Shown piece by piece: positions 52,877-62,611 of a DNA stretch of 64,000 nt. The DNA comes from Shouchella shacheensis (GTDB lineage: Bacteria > Bacillota > Bacilli > Bacillales > Bacillaceae_D). The translations under genes were made by a program, and so were the position numbers. The notes beneath the pieces are model-generated. The model had not been told where the DNA came from. It was given only the letters and a program-made list of their open reading frames with translations, and searched no databases. Location: the NCBI RefSeq assembly GCF_001484965.1, contig NZ_KQ947393.1, positions 200,234 through 264,233 on the forward strand, read 5' to 3'. Numbering within the stretch: position 1 is the first letter of the stretch; each line of letters starts with the position of its first letter.

Positions 52877-53150
52877 GACACTGGCCTCCTTATTGTTCCC
52901 CATACTTTTTCACAGACCCACTCATTCAATTTAAGAACGGGTCCCCCTCGTTTATCCCTCACTAAGGCTGTATCTCTACGCACAAACGTGTTAAATTCAA
53001 TTGAATACTACTCCTCTAAAATTTAAATGTCAAACACCATTCTCGCCTCGTCTAAAAGCCCGTTCTTATTCACTCAACTTTCGGAGTTAGAAAACACAGT
53101 GGAATCCCTATTGCTTGTTAGTAGGAGAGAACCCCGGGGTTGTTGCTTCT

Positions 53151-53253
53151 CCTGTCCGATTGAAGCTCGCTCCTGTCCGTATGAGCACTCCTCTTGTCCG
53201 ATTGAGGCTCCTCTTGTCGGTATGAGGATCGTTCCTATCGAGAATAGCTGCAC
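53151..53253 (+). repeat. Tandem repeat array, five units of 20-21 bp
   Basis: Units CCTGTCCGATTGAAGCTCGCT-like start at 53151, 53172, 53193, 53213 and 53234. The core alternates between GTCCGATTGA and GTCCGTATGA; the last unit is degenerate. It lies in the 529-bp region between divergent ktrA and the TrkH-family gene. Confidence 0.8.
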
Positions 53254-53366
53254 CTAATTCATTATACCAGTGGATGAGGTGCACTTTCCGTGGCCGAAAG
53301 TTGAATTATTCAACTAAAGAGGGGCAAGGAACCGCCCTTAATAAAGTGGCAAAGTTCATCTGAGAC

Positions 53367-53375
53367 TGATATACT
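53367..53375 (+). promoter_or_regulatory. Extended -10 promoter of the TrkH-family gene
   Basis: TGATATACT (TGn plus TATACT), about 30 bp upstream of the ATG; no clear -35. Confidence 0.5.
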
Positions 53376-53405
53376 AAGCCCATTAAAGGGAGGCATGATG
53401 GGAAA

Positions 53406-54752
53406 ATGAAAGGGAAAACATGGAATCCGTTCCAACTTATTTTGCTTGTCTATCTGGCAGCGATGCTGCTTTTTAGCGCACTTCTATACATTCCTGCTTT
53501 CCATGAGCCTGGCATCACTCTTTCTTATCGCGACGCCCTGTTCACGTCCGTCAGCGCCGTTAGTGTCACTGGGCTGGTGACCATTGATGTCATTGAGACG
53601 TTTAACTGGGCAGGAGTCTTCGTGCTTGCTCTCGCGATTCAGGTGGGCGGGATTGGAATCATGACACTCGGGACGTTTGCCTGGCTAGTTCTAGGTAGAA
53701 AAATTAACCTTGCTCAGCGACTTTTAATTATGGTCGATCAAAACCGAGTGCAAAATCAATTGGCTGGCCTTGTAAAACTAATGCGTAACTTACTATTTGT
53801 GGCCTTACTATTTGAAGGGATTGGCGCAATCATACTAGGAATGTACTACCTTCGCTTCTTTGATAGCACGATGGAGGCATATATTCAAGGAGCGTTTGCC
53901 GCCCTTAGCGCATTTACGAACGCAGGGTTTGATTTAACCGGTCAGTCCCTCATTCCTTTTGCAGGAGATTACTTTGTTCAACTCATCACCATATTACTCA
54001 TTTTTGCCGGCTCGATCGGATTCCCTGTATTGCTGGAGTGCATCGAATACATAAAGCAGCGTGGCCACAACTTTCGGTTTAGCCTGTTTACTAAGCTTAC
54101 AACATCCACATATTTCATCGTATTTGTAATTGGCGTGGCTGGCATATGGTTCCTGGAAAAAGATTTTGCGTTTGCGGGAATGAATTGGCATGAACAGCTT
54201 TCCCAATCCATTTTTAATTCCGCGACAACGAGAAGTGCGGGCCTAACTACGATGGACATCAGTCAACTTCAAATTCCTGCTCTTTTGTTTATGTCGAGTC
54301 TGATGGTGATTGGCGCCAGTCCCTCAAGTGTAGGAGGCGGCATCCGAACAACGACACTCGCGGTGATGTTCTTAACGCTACGAAGCTTTGCCTTAGGAAA
54401 ACGTGATGTAAAAGTTTTTGGAAGACAAATTCATAGAGACGATCAACAAAAGTCGTTCATTGTGCTATCCATCTTTACAGCGATGTTATTTGCTGCCCTC
54501 ATTTTGGTAATGGCTTTTGAACAAGGTCGCGGCATTCCTCTGATTGCGGTCTTTTTCGAAATCGCCTCTGCATTCGGAACCTGTGGGCTTTCAGTCGGCA
54601 TCACACCAGATTTAACCTTTCCAAGCCAGGTGGTATTGATGGTTCTCATGTTCGTTGGTCGCGTTGGCATCGTCGCTGTCCTTTTCTCCTTTCGTGCGAA
54701 AGAGCAGCATAGTCATTACAAATACCCGACCGAGCGGATCATTATTGGGTAA
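53406..54752 (+). CDS. K+ transporter membrane subunit, KtrB/KtrD type (TrkH family)
   Basis: 448 residues. Four channel repeats, each with a selectivity loop: VSVTGLVT, TNAGFDLT, RSAGLTT and GTCGLSVG. The gating-loop region ASPSSVGGGIRTTT precedes the last repeat. It takes up K+ with Na+ coupling together with a KtrA-type ring. GGGAGG lies 11 bases before the ATG. Confidence 0.94.
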   Translation: MKGKTWNPFQLILLVYLAAMLLFSALLYIPAFHEPGITLSYRDALFTSVSAVSVTGLVTIDVIETFNWAGVFVLALAIQVGGIGIMTLGTFAWLVLGRKINLAQRLLIMVDQNRVQNQLAGLVKLMRNLLFVALLFEGIGAIILGMYYLRFFDSTMEAYIQGAFAALSAFTNAGFDLTGQSLIPFAGDYFVQLITILLIFAGSIGFPVLLECIEYIKQRGHNFRFSLFTKLTTSTYFIVFVIGVAGIWFLEKDFAFAGMNWHEQLSQSIFNSATTRSAGLTTMDISQLQIPALLFMSSLMVIGASPSSVGGGIRTTTLAVMFLTLRSFALGKRDVKVFGRQIHRDDQQKSFIVLSIFTAMLFAALILVMAFEQGRGIPLIAVFFEIASAFGTCGLSVGITPDLTFPSQVVLMVLMFVGRVGIVAVLFSFRAKEQHSHYKYPTERIIIG

Positions 54753-54768
54753 TTGGCGTATTCCATCG

Positions 54769-54796
54769 GCCTGCTCCTTTTCCTAAAGGGGCAGGC
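54769..54796 (+). terminator. Hairpin after the TrkH-family gene
   Basis: GCCTGCTCC/GGGGCAGGC with a 10-nt loop, 16 bases past the stop. No T-tract. Confidence 0.4.
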
Positions 54797-54974
54797 GCTA
54801 TAGTTGACACCCCTCTCCCTCTCGTTAAAAAGACAGAGGTCGTACGCTTTGGCTAGTAGTGTGCCCATCCCTTCAAACACTGGCCCCTCAAGTTTCCTCG
54901 CTGTAATTTACTAGTTAGACTCAACTATGTCAAGGATCGTCCTCACCCTGCTTGCTCGTTTTATTCCTCAAAAG

Positions 54975-55014
54975 AAAAGGCCCAGCCCTCTATCGAGAAC
55001 TGGACCTTTAACCC
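54975..55014 (-). terminator. Terminator of the AI-2E family gene
   Basis: Minus strand AAGGTCCAGTTCTC/GAGGGCTGGGCCTT (14 pairs, three G-U), loop GATA, then TTCTTTTG. Confidence 0.7.
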
Positions 55015-55047
55015 TAAAGGATCGGCGCCATTTTCACTGGGCCCGCC

Positions 55048-56103
55048 TCAAATCTTAAAATTCATCTTAATAATCCCGGCTTCTCTCGCAGAAGTAAATG
55101 CAATGAGAATTAATGGCCCTACCACAAACCCAATAACACCAAATAACATAAGCCCTAAATACATAGAGATCAGGGTCGCTAACGGGGACAATCCTATATG
55201 GGTCCCCATCACCTTTGGCTCAACCGTTCGTCTTATCACTAACAGCACCCCTGCTAATATCAACAACTGAGTGCCTGTGGAGGCATCGCCTGCAATGAAT
55301 TGAAAAATCGCCCATGGGGCTAGCACCGCAATGGATCCAATGATGGGAACAAAATCAATAATCCAAATGATAAGAGACATTAATAGGGCTACTTCAGGTG
55401 CTATAAACAACAATCCAATCAGCGACACCAAAAAAATGAAAATGCTCACGATAAATTGAGCTTTTAAAAACCCGAATACCACATAGGACAAACGTGCTGT
55501 CATAAAATTAACCTGTTCCTTTGTTTTTTCCGTAAAATATGAGAACAGGATGGTTTTTAAACGTGGCATTTCCAACAGAAACAAGAACAAGGCGATTACG
55601 TAAACAAGAAATGACACTAAATAGCCTGGAATGCTTGATATGACCGATGCCGCTCGAGAGATTACATTTAAATCAGCGATGCTTGTGCCGATATTATTTA
55701 AGGTTCTTGTTACTTCTTGATTGACGGCTCGAACAAAATCTGGAGGAATACTTTCGTTGTTACTAAGGGAGTGCTGAAAACTCAGCCAAGCGCTATTCAA
55801 ATCATTGATGTACCTTGGTAGATTTTCGGCAAATTGAGTGCCCTGCGTCCCAACGATGATAGCAAGACAGTATGTCACTAATCCGACAACCAACAAAAAT
55901 AAGCTAAAAACAGCCATCACAGCCAACTGATATGTAAGCTTTATTCGTCTGGTTAGAAGCTTAACACCAGGTAACAACAAGAGCGAAGTCACGAAGGCTG
56001 CTATCAGGGGAATGGAGACAGGTAAAATAAAATAACCTAGCACCACAAGAACGAAAAGAAAAATCAATAATTTTACATTTTTTCTGGTGAATACGTTCGT
56101 CAC
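55048..56103 (-). CDS. AI-2E family transporter (YtvI-like)
   Basis: 351 residues, about eight helices, with the family C-terminal block RRTVEPKVMGTHIGLSPLATL and IGFVVGPL. The extracytoplasmic domain (about 85-170) is typical. Family members include AI-2 exporters, Na+(Li+)/H+ antiporters of haloalkaliphiles, and the Bacillus sporulation protein YtvI. The sequence alone does not choose among these. It is monocistronic; TATAAT lies about 40 bp upstream without a clear -35. Confidence 0.88.
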   Translation of the reverse strand: MTNVFTRKNVKLLIFLFVLVVLGYFILPVSIPLIAAFVTSLLLLPGVKLLTRRIKLTYQLAVMAVFSLFLLVVGLVTYCLAIIVGTQGTQFAENLPRYINDLNSAWLSFQHSLSNNESIPPDFVRAVNQEVTRTLNNIGTSIADLNVISRAASVISSIPGYLVSFLVYVIALFLFLLEMPRLKTILFSYFTEKTKEQVNFMTARLSYVVFGFLKAQFIVSIFIFLVSLIGLLFIAPEVALLMSLIIWIIDFVPIIGSIAVLAPWAIFQFIAGDASTGTQLLILAGVLLVIRRTVEPKVMGTHIGLSPLATLISMYLGLMLFGVIGFVVGPLILIAFTSAREAGIIKMNFKI

Positions 56104-56376
56104 ATTTCAACCTCTTTCTCTACCCGACTTTTCTTATACCCATTATAATATAGGTATCGCATAAACAGACATAGAAATTTTACTATAAAACGAAGCTTAT
56201 GCCCTGAAAAGTGCTGGAAAAGACGCGGGAGCAGGAGAACATCATGGTAGTCTGATTCTGTAATCGTTCGCATAACTCATTTCCACTCCTTTTTCTTATC
56301 GTACCATCCACCTAACTCGACGTCACTACTGGAAATGGCTATACTAAGGGAGACATGCTTATGAAAGGGGTTTACG

Positions 56377-57372
56377 ATGAAATTTATAGATAATGCAAAC
56401 ATCACGGATCCACGGATTAATTTGGCGATTGAAGAATGGGCCTTAAAGAATCTAGACCCCGAGGAAACGTATTTGCTGTTTTATATAAACGAACCGTCAA
56501 TCATTATTGGCAAAAACCAAAATACGTTTGAGGAAATCAACCTCGACTACGTGAACGAGAACCACATTCATGTTGTCCGCCGTCTTTCCGGTGGGGGTGC
56601 GGTCTACCATGATCTTGGGAACCTTAATTTCAGTTTTATTACCAAGGACGACGGGGACTCGTTCCACAACTTCCAAAAGTTCACAGAGCCGGTGGTACAA
56701 GCGCTTAAGAAACTTGGAGTGGACGCGGAGCTGAGTGGCCGAAACGATTTGCAGGTTGGCGAGCGAAAGATTTCTGGAAATGCCCAGTTCACGACTAAGG
56801 GACGGATGTTTTCCCACGGCACGCTCATGCTTGATTCAGAAGTCGAGAATGTTGTCTCTGCGCTTAAAGTCAAAGACGACAAAATTAAGTCCAAAGGCAT
56901 TAAGTCGATTCGCAGCCGAGTCGCCAATATTTCGGAGTTTCTTGAGCCAACGATGTCGATGGAGGAATTTAAGCAGCTTTTGCTTCGCTACATCTTTGAT
57001 ATCGAGGAAAGCAGCGATGTTCCAACATATGCACTAACAGAGGAGAACTGGAAAGAGATTCATGCTTTGTCCGAAGAACGTTATCGCAACTGGGATTGGA
57101 ACTTCGGCAAGTCTCCAGCGTTTGATTTCCAGCGTTCGCACCGCTTTCCAGTCGGCAATATTGATTTGCGCATGAACGTCGAAAAAGGCGTGATTGAAGA
57201 AGTGAAAATCTACGGCGATTTCTTTGGGGTCGAGGATGTTCGCACACTTGAAGAGACGCTTGTTGGTACACGCTATGAGTCAGAAGCGATTCGGCAGGTA
57301 CTCGCAAATGTGGATTTAAAAAAGTACTTTGGCAATATTGAAAACCAAGATTTCCTTTCGCTCATATACTAA
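56377..57372 (+). CDS. Lipoate-protein ligase
   Basis: 331 residues, LplA/LplJ type with both the catalytic and the accessory C-terminal domain. VRRLSGGGAVYHDLGNLNF holds the lipoyl-AMP site and RKISGNAQ the catalytic lysine. It activates free lipoate with ATP and attaches it to E2 or GcvH. AAAGGGG precedes the ATG. Single gene, just before the insertion-sequence debris. Confidence 0.94.
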   Translation: MKFIDNANITDPRINLAIEEWALKNLDPEETYLLFYINEPSIIIGKNQNTFEEINLDYVNENHIHVVRRLSGGGAVYHDLGNLNFSFITKDDGDSFHNFQKFTEPVVQALKKLGVDAELSGRNDLQVGERKISGNAQFTTKGRMFSHGTLMLDSEVENVVSALKVKDDKIKSKGIKSIRSRVANISEFLEPTMSMEEFKQLLLRYIFDIEESSDVPTYALTEENWKEIHALSEERYRNWDWNFGKSPAFDFQRSHRFPVGNIDLRMNVEKGVIEEVKIYGDFFGVEDVRTLEETLVGTRYESEAIRQVLANVDLKKYFGNIENQDFLSLIY

Positions 57373-57414
57373 TTGGACAGGAGACTGACAGGGCGTTGGT
57401 CTTCTTTTCTAAAA

Positions 57415-57430
57415 CCGAAATGCGCAGGCG
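57415..57430 (+). repeat. Fragment of repeat family A (left end only)
   Basis: CCGAAATGCGCAGGCG equals the left end of copy A1. The rest is missing where the insertion-sequence debris begins, suggesting a copy cut by insertion or deletion. Confidence 0.5.
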
Positions 57431-57540
57431 AATTCCAATGTGATGGTGCACCTCATCATAACTATCAGTACCGTTGTTGGTCCTCCACAAACTGATCGAT
57501 TCGTTTGATTTTTAAATACGCGCGGTCTTCGACAAGAATA

Positions 57541-57735
57541 AAACCCGAAAATGCGGTCTATAACCAACTTTTCGCGGCTCTTATTGCCTATGTGCTGTTG
57601 AACTGGGTCTACGCGAAAACAGCGAAAGGGCGCGTGTTTAAACGCCTCTCCTTCACATCGTTTCAGCGCCAATTGATCGCTCGCACATTATCCACAGTAT
57701 CCATCGACTGGTTTTCGGAACTGATGGTTTCCTGG
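57541..57735 (+). mobile_element. IS4-family transposase C-terminal remnant
   Basis: Translates as ENAVYNQLFAALIAYVLLNW followed by SFTSFQRQLIARTL, typical of the C-terminal end of IS4-type DDE transposases. The N-terminal two thirds and catalytic residues are absent. No start and no inverted repeats were identified. Confidence 0.65.
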
Positions 57736-57784
57736 AAAAGTTCCGACATTTACAAGGGAGAGGTCTTCCTAATTATGGATAATC

Positions 57785-57950
57785 AACACGCATGCTTTGG
57801 ATTCTTGTTTTTAGGAGGGCGACCCAGCTTGGGACCTGTGAGACGAATGCCACGCTTCTTGCAGTCGTTTCGGTTTCTCGCGTGTGAGATAAACCTTGTC
57901 CGCCAACACCGCTTCCGGATAGGTTCCGGGTTTTGGTTCTTGTGGAACGG
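57785..57950 (-). mobile_element. IS5/IS1182-type transposase remnant, frameshifted
   Basis: On the minus strand YPEAVLADKVYLTREK is followed in the next frame by CKKRGIRLTGPKLGRPP. Together they match the conserved block of IS1182-like transposases. Both ends are missing. Confidence 0.65.
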
Positions 57951-58078
57951 CTAAAATAGAGTATATATTACGATCAAATTTTGCCTCTGTTTGACGTTGA
58001 TTTGTATGTAGCCGCGATCGACTAAAGGTTTACGCCATTTGAAATTGAATGGCTGCATCCATAAAAAATCCTCCTAGT

Positions 58079-58404
58079 TTACCCACTTTTACCAAGGGAC
58101 TTTAGGAGGGCAAATCCAACTTTTAAGGTTTGGCATGCTTCCTGAAAGGTTTTGCTAATATATTGTGGCCCATTGTCTGTGCGGATGATAGGCTTTGAAT
58201 CTGCTTCATGTAGAGAGCGCTTTAACAGGCTCTGTTGCAAGCAAAGCTTGTACGGCATGCTTGCCTTCACATGTAAGTCCGCTGTAGTAACCCACGACAC
58301 CGCAGTCAGCGGTGAGCTACGATGGCTGCGTTACCTGTGTCCAAGGATTCTTTGATGATTTGATGGTTAAATTCAGGTGTATATTGCTTTCGTTTCAGTT
58401 TCAT
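58079..58404 (-). mobile_element. IS3-family element, internally deleted
   Basis: 58404-58306 encodes the start of OrfA (MKLKRKQYTPEFNHQIIKES, then a stop after 32 residues). 58300-58079 encodes a piece of the OrfB integrase core with SKPIIRTDNGPQYISKTFQE, holding the second catalytic Asp (TDNGP). The middle is lost, so it cannot transpose by itself. Confidence 0.75.
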
Positions 58405-58540
58405 AGTTGTATTCCCCCTGACATCCTTAATTATTATTGTAGTAAATGAGTGTGCAGAGTTATTTCAGAAAAATAATCACATAATGGAAGACCACTTTGT
58501 TTGGCACATAGGTTCAACCACCAAACGCCTCCGTTTACCA

Positions 58541-58576
58541 AAACCGAGGGGATCTACATTGTGATCCCTCGGTTGC
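58541..58576 (-). terminator. Terminator of araBD
   Basis: Minus-strand CCGAGGGATC/GATCCCCTCGG, 8-nt loop, then TTTTGG, about ten bases after the araD stop. Confidence 0.8.
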
Positions 58577-58585
58577 AACCGTTCC

Positions 58586-59284
58586 TTATTGGTTTTGTCC
58601 GTAATAGGCGTCCGTCCCATGTTTTCTTAGAAAGTGTTTTTCCAGGATCGATGGTGAAATGGCGTTAACCGAAGCATTGAGTTGCACGGTGTGATAGGCC
58701 ATCTTGGCGACTTCTTCCATGACGACGGCATTGTGGAGGGCTTCTCCAGCATCTTTGCCCCAACAGAACGGGGCATGGTTGTTCACTAACACACCAGGCA
58801 TCTGGTTGGGGTCCAACTCATGACTACGAAAAGTCTCATCAATCACATGGCCGGTCTGCAGCTCATAATCTCCTTCAATTTCTGCGGTTTTCATTTTTCT
58901 CGTACACGGAATGTCCCCGTAGAAATAGTCTGCGTGGGTTGTGCCTAGAGCAGGCACCGGTAATCCGGCCTGAGCCCAGGTGGTCGCCCACGGGGAATGA
59001 GTATGAACGATACCACCTATCGTGGGGAAGGCCTGGTACAGTGCCACATGGGTCGGTGTATCTGAGGAGGGCTTTAGTTTGCCTTCCACCTTGTTGCCTT
59101 GCAGATCAACAACGACGAGATCATCCTTCTGTAACACATCATAACCTACACCGCTTGGTTTGATTACGACGAGCCCCTGTTCCCGGTCAATCCCACTCAC
59201 ATTCCCCCATGTGAAGGTAACCAGCTCATACTCCGGAAGTTGCAGGTTCGCGTCTAGCACTTTCTGCTTTAATTCTTCTAACAT
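58586..59284 (-). CDS. araD: L-ribulose-5-phosphate 4-epimerase
   Basis: 232 residues from ATG 59284 ([17 protein letters not shown]), AAGGTG upstream. Class II aldolase fold: [17 protein letters not shown], zinc histidines in [12 protein letters not shown] and the later NNHAPFCWG. It converts L-ribulose 5-phosphate to D-xylulose 5-phosphate. It follows araB by 27 bp. Confidence 0.94.
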   Translation of the reverse strand: MLEELKQKVLDANLQLPEYELVTFTWGNVSGIDREQGLVVIKPSGVGYDVLQKDDLVVVDLQGNKVEGKLKPSSDTPTHVALYQAFPTIGGIVHTHSPWATTWAQAGLPVPALGTTHADYFYGDIPCTRKMKTAEIEGDYELQTGHVIDETFRSHELDPNQMPGVLVNNHAPFCWGKDAGEALHNAVVMEEVAKMAYHTVQLNASVNAISPSILEKHFLRKHGTDAYYGQNQ

Positions 59285-59311
59285 CGTATCACCTTCTCTT
59301 TGCATCACTTT

Positions 59312-61009
59312 TCATTCATTGTATTTCTTAATGTTGAGGTCGGTGGCTTCTTCTTTGATCGTTTTTAATCGTTTCATGACATCGTTGGTGCCCCGTCCGA
59401 AATAATCGTGAAGCCTCCGATACTCTTGATATAAGTCATCGTATATACGCACGTGTTCAGGGTTAGGATGATACGTTTCCTCTTTCAGATGAGCCATCTT
59501 GGTAGCGGCTTCCACAATACTGCTATGACCTCCTTTTTTTTCACCGGCAGCAACAGCGGCAAACATGGCTGCCCCCAAGGCAGGGGTCTCCGTAGAAGCG
59601 GCGATTTTTATAGGACGGTTCGTAATATCGGCATAGAGTTGCATGAGCAAGTGGTTCTTCTGAGGCAAGCCACCACAGGCAACGAGCTCTTGAACAGAGA
59701 TGTCGTGCGCCTCAAAGGCTTCAATAATGGTCCGTGTCCCAAATGCGGTCGCTTCCAGTAAGGCACGGTAGATTTCTTGGGGTTGGGTTACTAGTGTGAG
59801 GCCGAGGATCATACCCGTTACGTTTGTATCCACCAACACGGAGCGATTCCCATTCCACCAATCCAACGCGAGTAATCCGGTTTCCCCCGGCGCATATTGA
59901 CTCGCTTGCTCCTCTAACCATTCATGCACACTGACGCCTTGTTTGTGCGCCTTCTCTTGCACATAGGAGGGCAGCGCTTTTTCTACATACCAGGCAAAAA
60001 TGTCTCCAACTGCAGATTGCCCCGCCTCGTAGCCATAGTATCCCGGGATAATCCCGTCTTCGACGACGCCACACATGCCCTCTACGAACTTTTCCTCTTC
60101 TCCGAGCAGCGTATGGCAAATGGACGTACCCATAGCCATGACCATGGTTCCCGGGGAAACGACACCACTGGCCGGCACGGCAGCATGAGCATCGACGTTC
60201 CCAACAGCGACGGCGGTTTGTGGCGTTAAGCCCATCATGTCGGCCATGTCCCACTTAAGGTCTCCGGCTTTGGTTCCCAAGGGGACCACCTCTCCACGCA
60301 GCTTCGTGTGGGCAATGCTTTGTAGACGAGGATCCAACGCCTTGAAAAAAGAAGGCTCCGGATAACCGTCTTGTTTGTGCCAGATCGCTTTGTATCCGGC
60401 GGTGCAACTGTTACGCAGAATGTGCCCGGTCATTTGGGAGATGACCCAGTCCGTCGCTTCCAGGAAACGATCCGTGGCCTCGTATACGTCAGGCGCTTCA
60501 TTCAAAATTTGCCATACTTTTGGCAGCATCCATTCTGAGGATATTTTACCGCCATATCTTTTTAAAAAGGATTCTCCTTTTTGCTCGGCCACTGCGTTCA
60601 AACGATCGGCTTCATCCTGCGCCGCGTGGTGCTTCCATTTTTTGACCCAGCTGTGAGGATGTACGGACCATTCTTCTGTTAGACAAAGGGGGACTCCTTT
60701 GTCATTGACCGGAAGCATCGTACAAGCTGTGAAGTCAATTCCGATACCGATAATGTGTTGCGGATCCACCCCGGACTCCCTGATCACTTCCGGCACAGAA
60801 TGGCGTAAGACGTCGATATAATCGCCTGGATGTTGCAGGGCCCAGTCCATGCCAAGTGCTTCTCCGCCAGAAGGCAGTTGGTTGTCGATCACACCGTGTG
60901 GATATACCGTTGTATGCGTGGCTAGCTCTTCTCCACTGAACACGTCAACCAATATGGCGCGACCGGATAGCGTACCGTAATCTACACCAATGGTATAGGT
61001 CTTGTTCAT
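59312..61009 (-). CDS. araB: Ribulokinase
   Basis: 565 residues, FGGY family of AraB length. [15 protein letters not shown] (ATP site), [26 protein letters not shown], and the FGGY-like [20 protein letters not shown]. It phosphorylates L-ribulose. It is preceded, 300 bp upstream, by an IS110 remnant and not by araA, so L-arabinose isomerase must lie elsewhere if the pathway is complete. Confidence 0.94.
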   Translation of the reverse strand: MNKTYTIGVDYGTLSGRAILVDVFSGEELATHTTVYPHGVIDNQLPSGGEALGMDWALQHPGDYIDVLRHSVPEVIRESGVDPQHIIGIGIDFTACTMLPVNDKGVPLCLTEEWSVHPHSWVKKWKHHAAQDEADRLNAVAEQKGESFLKRYGGKISSEWMLPKVWQILNEAPDVYEATDRFLEATDWVISQMTGHILRNSCTAGYKAIWHKQDGYPEPSFFKALDPRLQSIAHTKLRGEVVPLGTKAGDLKWDMADMMGLTPQTAVAVGNVDAHAAVPASGVVSPGTMVMAMGTSICHTLLGEEEKFVEGMCGVVEDGIIPGYYGYEAGQSAVGDIFAWYVEKALPSYVQEKAHKQGVSVHEWLEEQASQYAPGETGLLALDWWNGNRSVLVDTNVTGMILGLTLVTQPQEIYRALLEATAFGTRTIIEAFEAHDISVQELVACGGLPQKNHLLMQLYADITNRPIKIAASTETPALGAAMFAAVAAGEKKGGHSSIVEAATKMAHLKEETYHPNPEHVRIYDDLYQEYRRLHDYFGRGTNDVMKRLKTIKEEATDLNIKKYNE

Positions 61010-61344
61010 GTTCGTTCCTCCTCGTATAGTATGTTTAGGCCTAGAAATCCCAGGCCCTTTATTCCTTCTTGCGGACGTATTCCAAGGGTTTCTTCTTGGG
61101 CGTCTCTAGATATTTCTAGATAATGGTCTTAGGATCATTTGGGACAATTCGTTCCCTCCTTGTAGCTCGCTACACGAAAAGACTGTTTCTCAGTTTACAT
61201 GCGGCACTTCCTACTCGCAGGCTGAGCCCTCGGCCTCTCGAACTAAGAATCTAGTAGCCCCGGCGGCTTTCGATGCCGAAGGAGTTCTGATACACGAGGT
61301 TGATGATCGGAGTTCACACTAGAGATTTCTCGAGGCGTCACGCG

Positions 61345-61722
61345 ATGATGGAACTCTTTTTAGAAAAATATAGCCTGGAAGAGCTGGCCCAGCTGCCACT
61401 TGAGGAACTGACCGCCTTTTTGCAGGAAAAAGGCAAAAACCGGTTCCCGGATCCCGAAGCCGTCGCCGCCTCGATCCAACGCGCGTTGCGCTCTTCGTAC
61501 CGTTGGACAAGGTGGTTGAGAATTTCATTGAACGTCCTTCTCGGGACATCCATTGAACTGATCCGCTCCTTTCAACGCCAGATCAAAGAGATTGATAAGA
61601 CGATTACACGCCTCATTGATGGGATCACGCAGACCTTGGCATCCGTTCCAGGCATTGGGCCCGTCTTTACGGCAGGCATCATCGCTGAAATCGGACAGGT
61701 GCTTGACATACTACCACAGGTC
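61345..61722 (+). mobile_element. IS110-family transposase remnant
   Basis: Central and C-terminal segments are recognisable: MMELFLEKYSLEELAQLPLE, IRSFQRQIKEIDKTI and LASVPGIGPVFTAGIIAEIG. Around 61500-61530 the conserved reading LDKVVEN lies in another frame, flanked by what look like two compensating single-base indels, a sign of decay. The DEDD part and the ends are missing. The rest of 61010-61344 contains no gene I can support. Confidence 0.75.
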
Positions 61723-61744
61723 TTTCAAGTTCATCGGCGAGCGA

Positions 61745-62611
61745 TTACTTTTCTTTCTCGGCTAGCATTTTGTGAATGACCTCATCGAGCGATTCTTTTG
61801 TAAATACATCTTTCCAATCCTCTTTGAATATCTTTTCATAGCCGTAATCAATGGCCACCTTAGCCGCATCGGAGAATGGATTCACGTTGTTGAAGGCGAT
61901 GGCCAGTGGTATTTGAATGTGACCTAACATGAAGGAGCGTGCAGCTTCAGGCGGAATGCCCATCTCAATCACTTGATCTGTCGCTTCTTTCATGATGCAA
62001 GCGGCAGAGGCTGCCACGACTTCGGCCGCGGCCGGTTCTAAGAGGGCCATCTGCTCTACGGTAATGCGATAGCAGTTCACCACGGGGGCAAACATATCTA
62101 TACAGATTTGCCTCGCTCTGTTAAAATTTTCTTCCTTTCCTTGTTGTAAGGCAATAACAATGTCTTGTTTGGCTGCAATGCCGCCAAACATATCTTGACG
62201 CGCTTCAGGGGTATCTTGCTCCCCAAAAAGCTGCGGGTGACACGGGTGGGTCACTACGAAAGTGCAATCATCCCTTAAGGTGACATGATCCGCATAGGCG
62301 GCTGCAGGATCCAGCAGGATGAGCGTGGCGTTCGCTTTCATTTGCGGCACGACGCTCTTTGATATGGGGCCGATTAAGGTGTCAGGTACAGCCATAATAA
62401 TGACATCGGCTTGTGGTAGCGCTTCTTCTCCAACAGCAGTTGCAAGGCCACGCTCCTGCAGGCTGGCGATGCCTTCTTCTCCTTTTTCTATGAGAGACAG
62501 CTTGCTCTCGCCTTTGATTAGGTTATCTGTGATGCGACAACCCATCTTCCCCCCGGCGCCAATGATGGCGATGTTGGTTGATTTGGTTTGTTGTTGGACT
62601 ATGTGGCTCAT
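61745..62611 (-). CDS. ApnO-like D-apionate oxidoisomerase (PGDH_C-domain oxidoreductase)
   Basis: 288 residues; AAGGAGAG precedes the ATG, which overlaps the previous stop (ATGA). N-terminal Rossmann motif IAIIGAGGKMGCRITDNL, LDPAAAYADH and VVTHPCHPQLFG, then an all-helical 6-phosphogluconate-dehydrogenase-like C-terminal domain. The HPCHP loop and GAGGKMG start recall D-apionate oxidoisomerase, which makes 3-oxoisoapionate. The adjoining TIM-barrel and TRAP genes support that. Another branched or four- to five-carbon sugar acid is possible. Confidence 0.6.
   Translation of the reverse strand: MSHIVQQQTKSTNIAIIGAGGKMGCRITDNLIKGESKLSLIEKGEEGIASLQERGLATAVGEEALPQADVIIMAVPDTLIGPISKSVVPQMKANATLILLDPAAAYADHVTLRDDCTFVVTHPCHPQLFGEQDTPEARQDMFGGIAAKQDIVIALQQGKEENFNRARQICIDMFAPVVNCYRITVEQMALLEPAAAEVVAASAACIMKEATDQVIEMGIPPEAARSFMLGHIQIPLAIAFNNVNPFSDAAKVAIDYGYEKIFKEDWKDVFTKESLDEVIHKMLAEKEK

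Noticed and set aside
53254-53400. c-di-AMP (ydaO-type) riboswitch ahead of the K+ transporter
   Set aside because: I looked for the conserved ydaO core blocks and did not find them; only an extended -10 is visible.
57688-57696. Perfect DnaA box TTATCCACA
   Set aside because: Single copy inside a decayed transposase fragment with no promoter or second box; probably chance.
61034-61056. GGCCTAGAAATCCCAGGCC resembles the repeat A apical part
   Set aside because: Only about 19 bp, lacks both ends and the other stems; chance similarity cannot be excluded.
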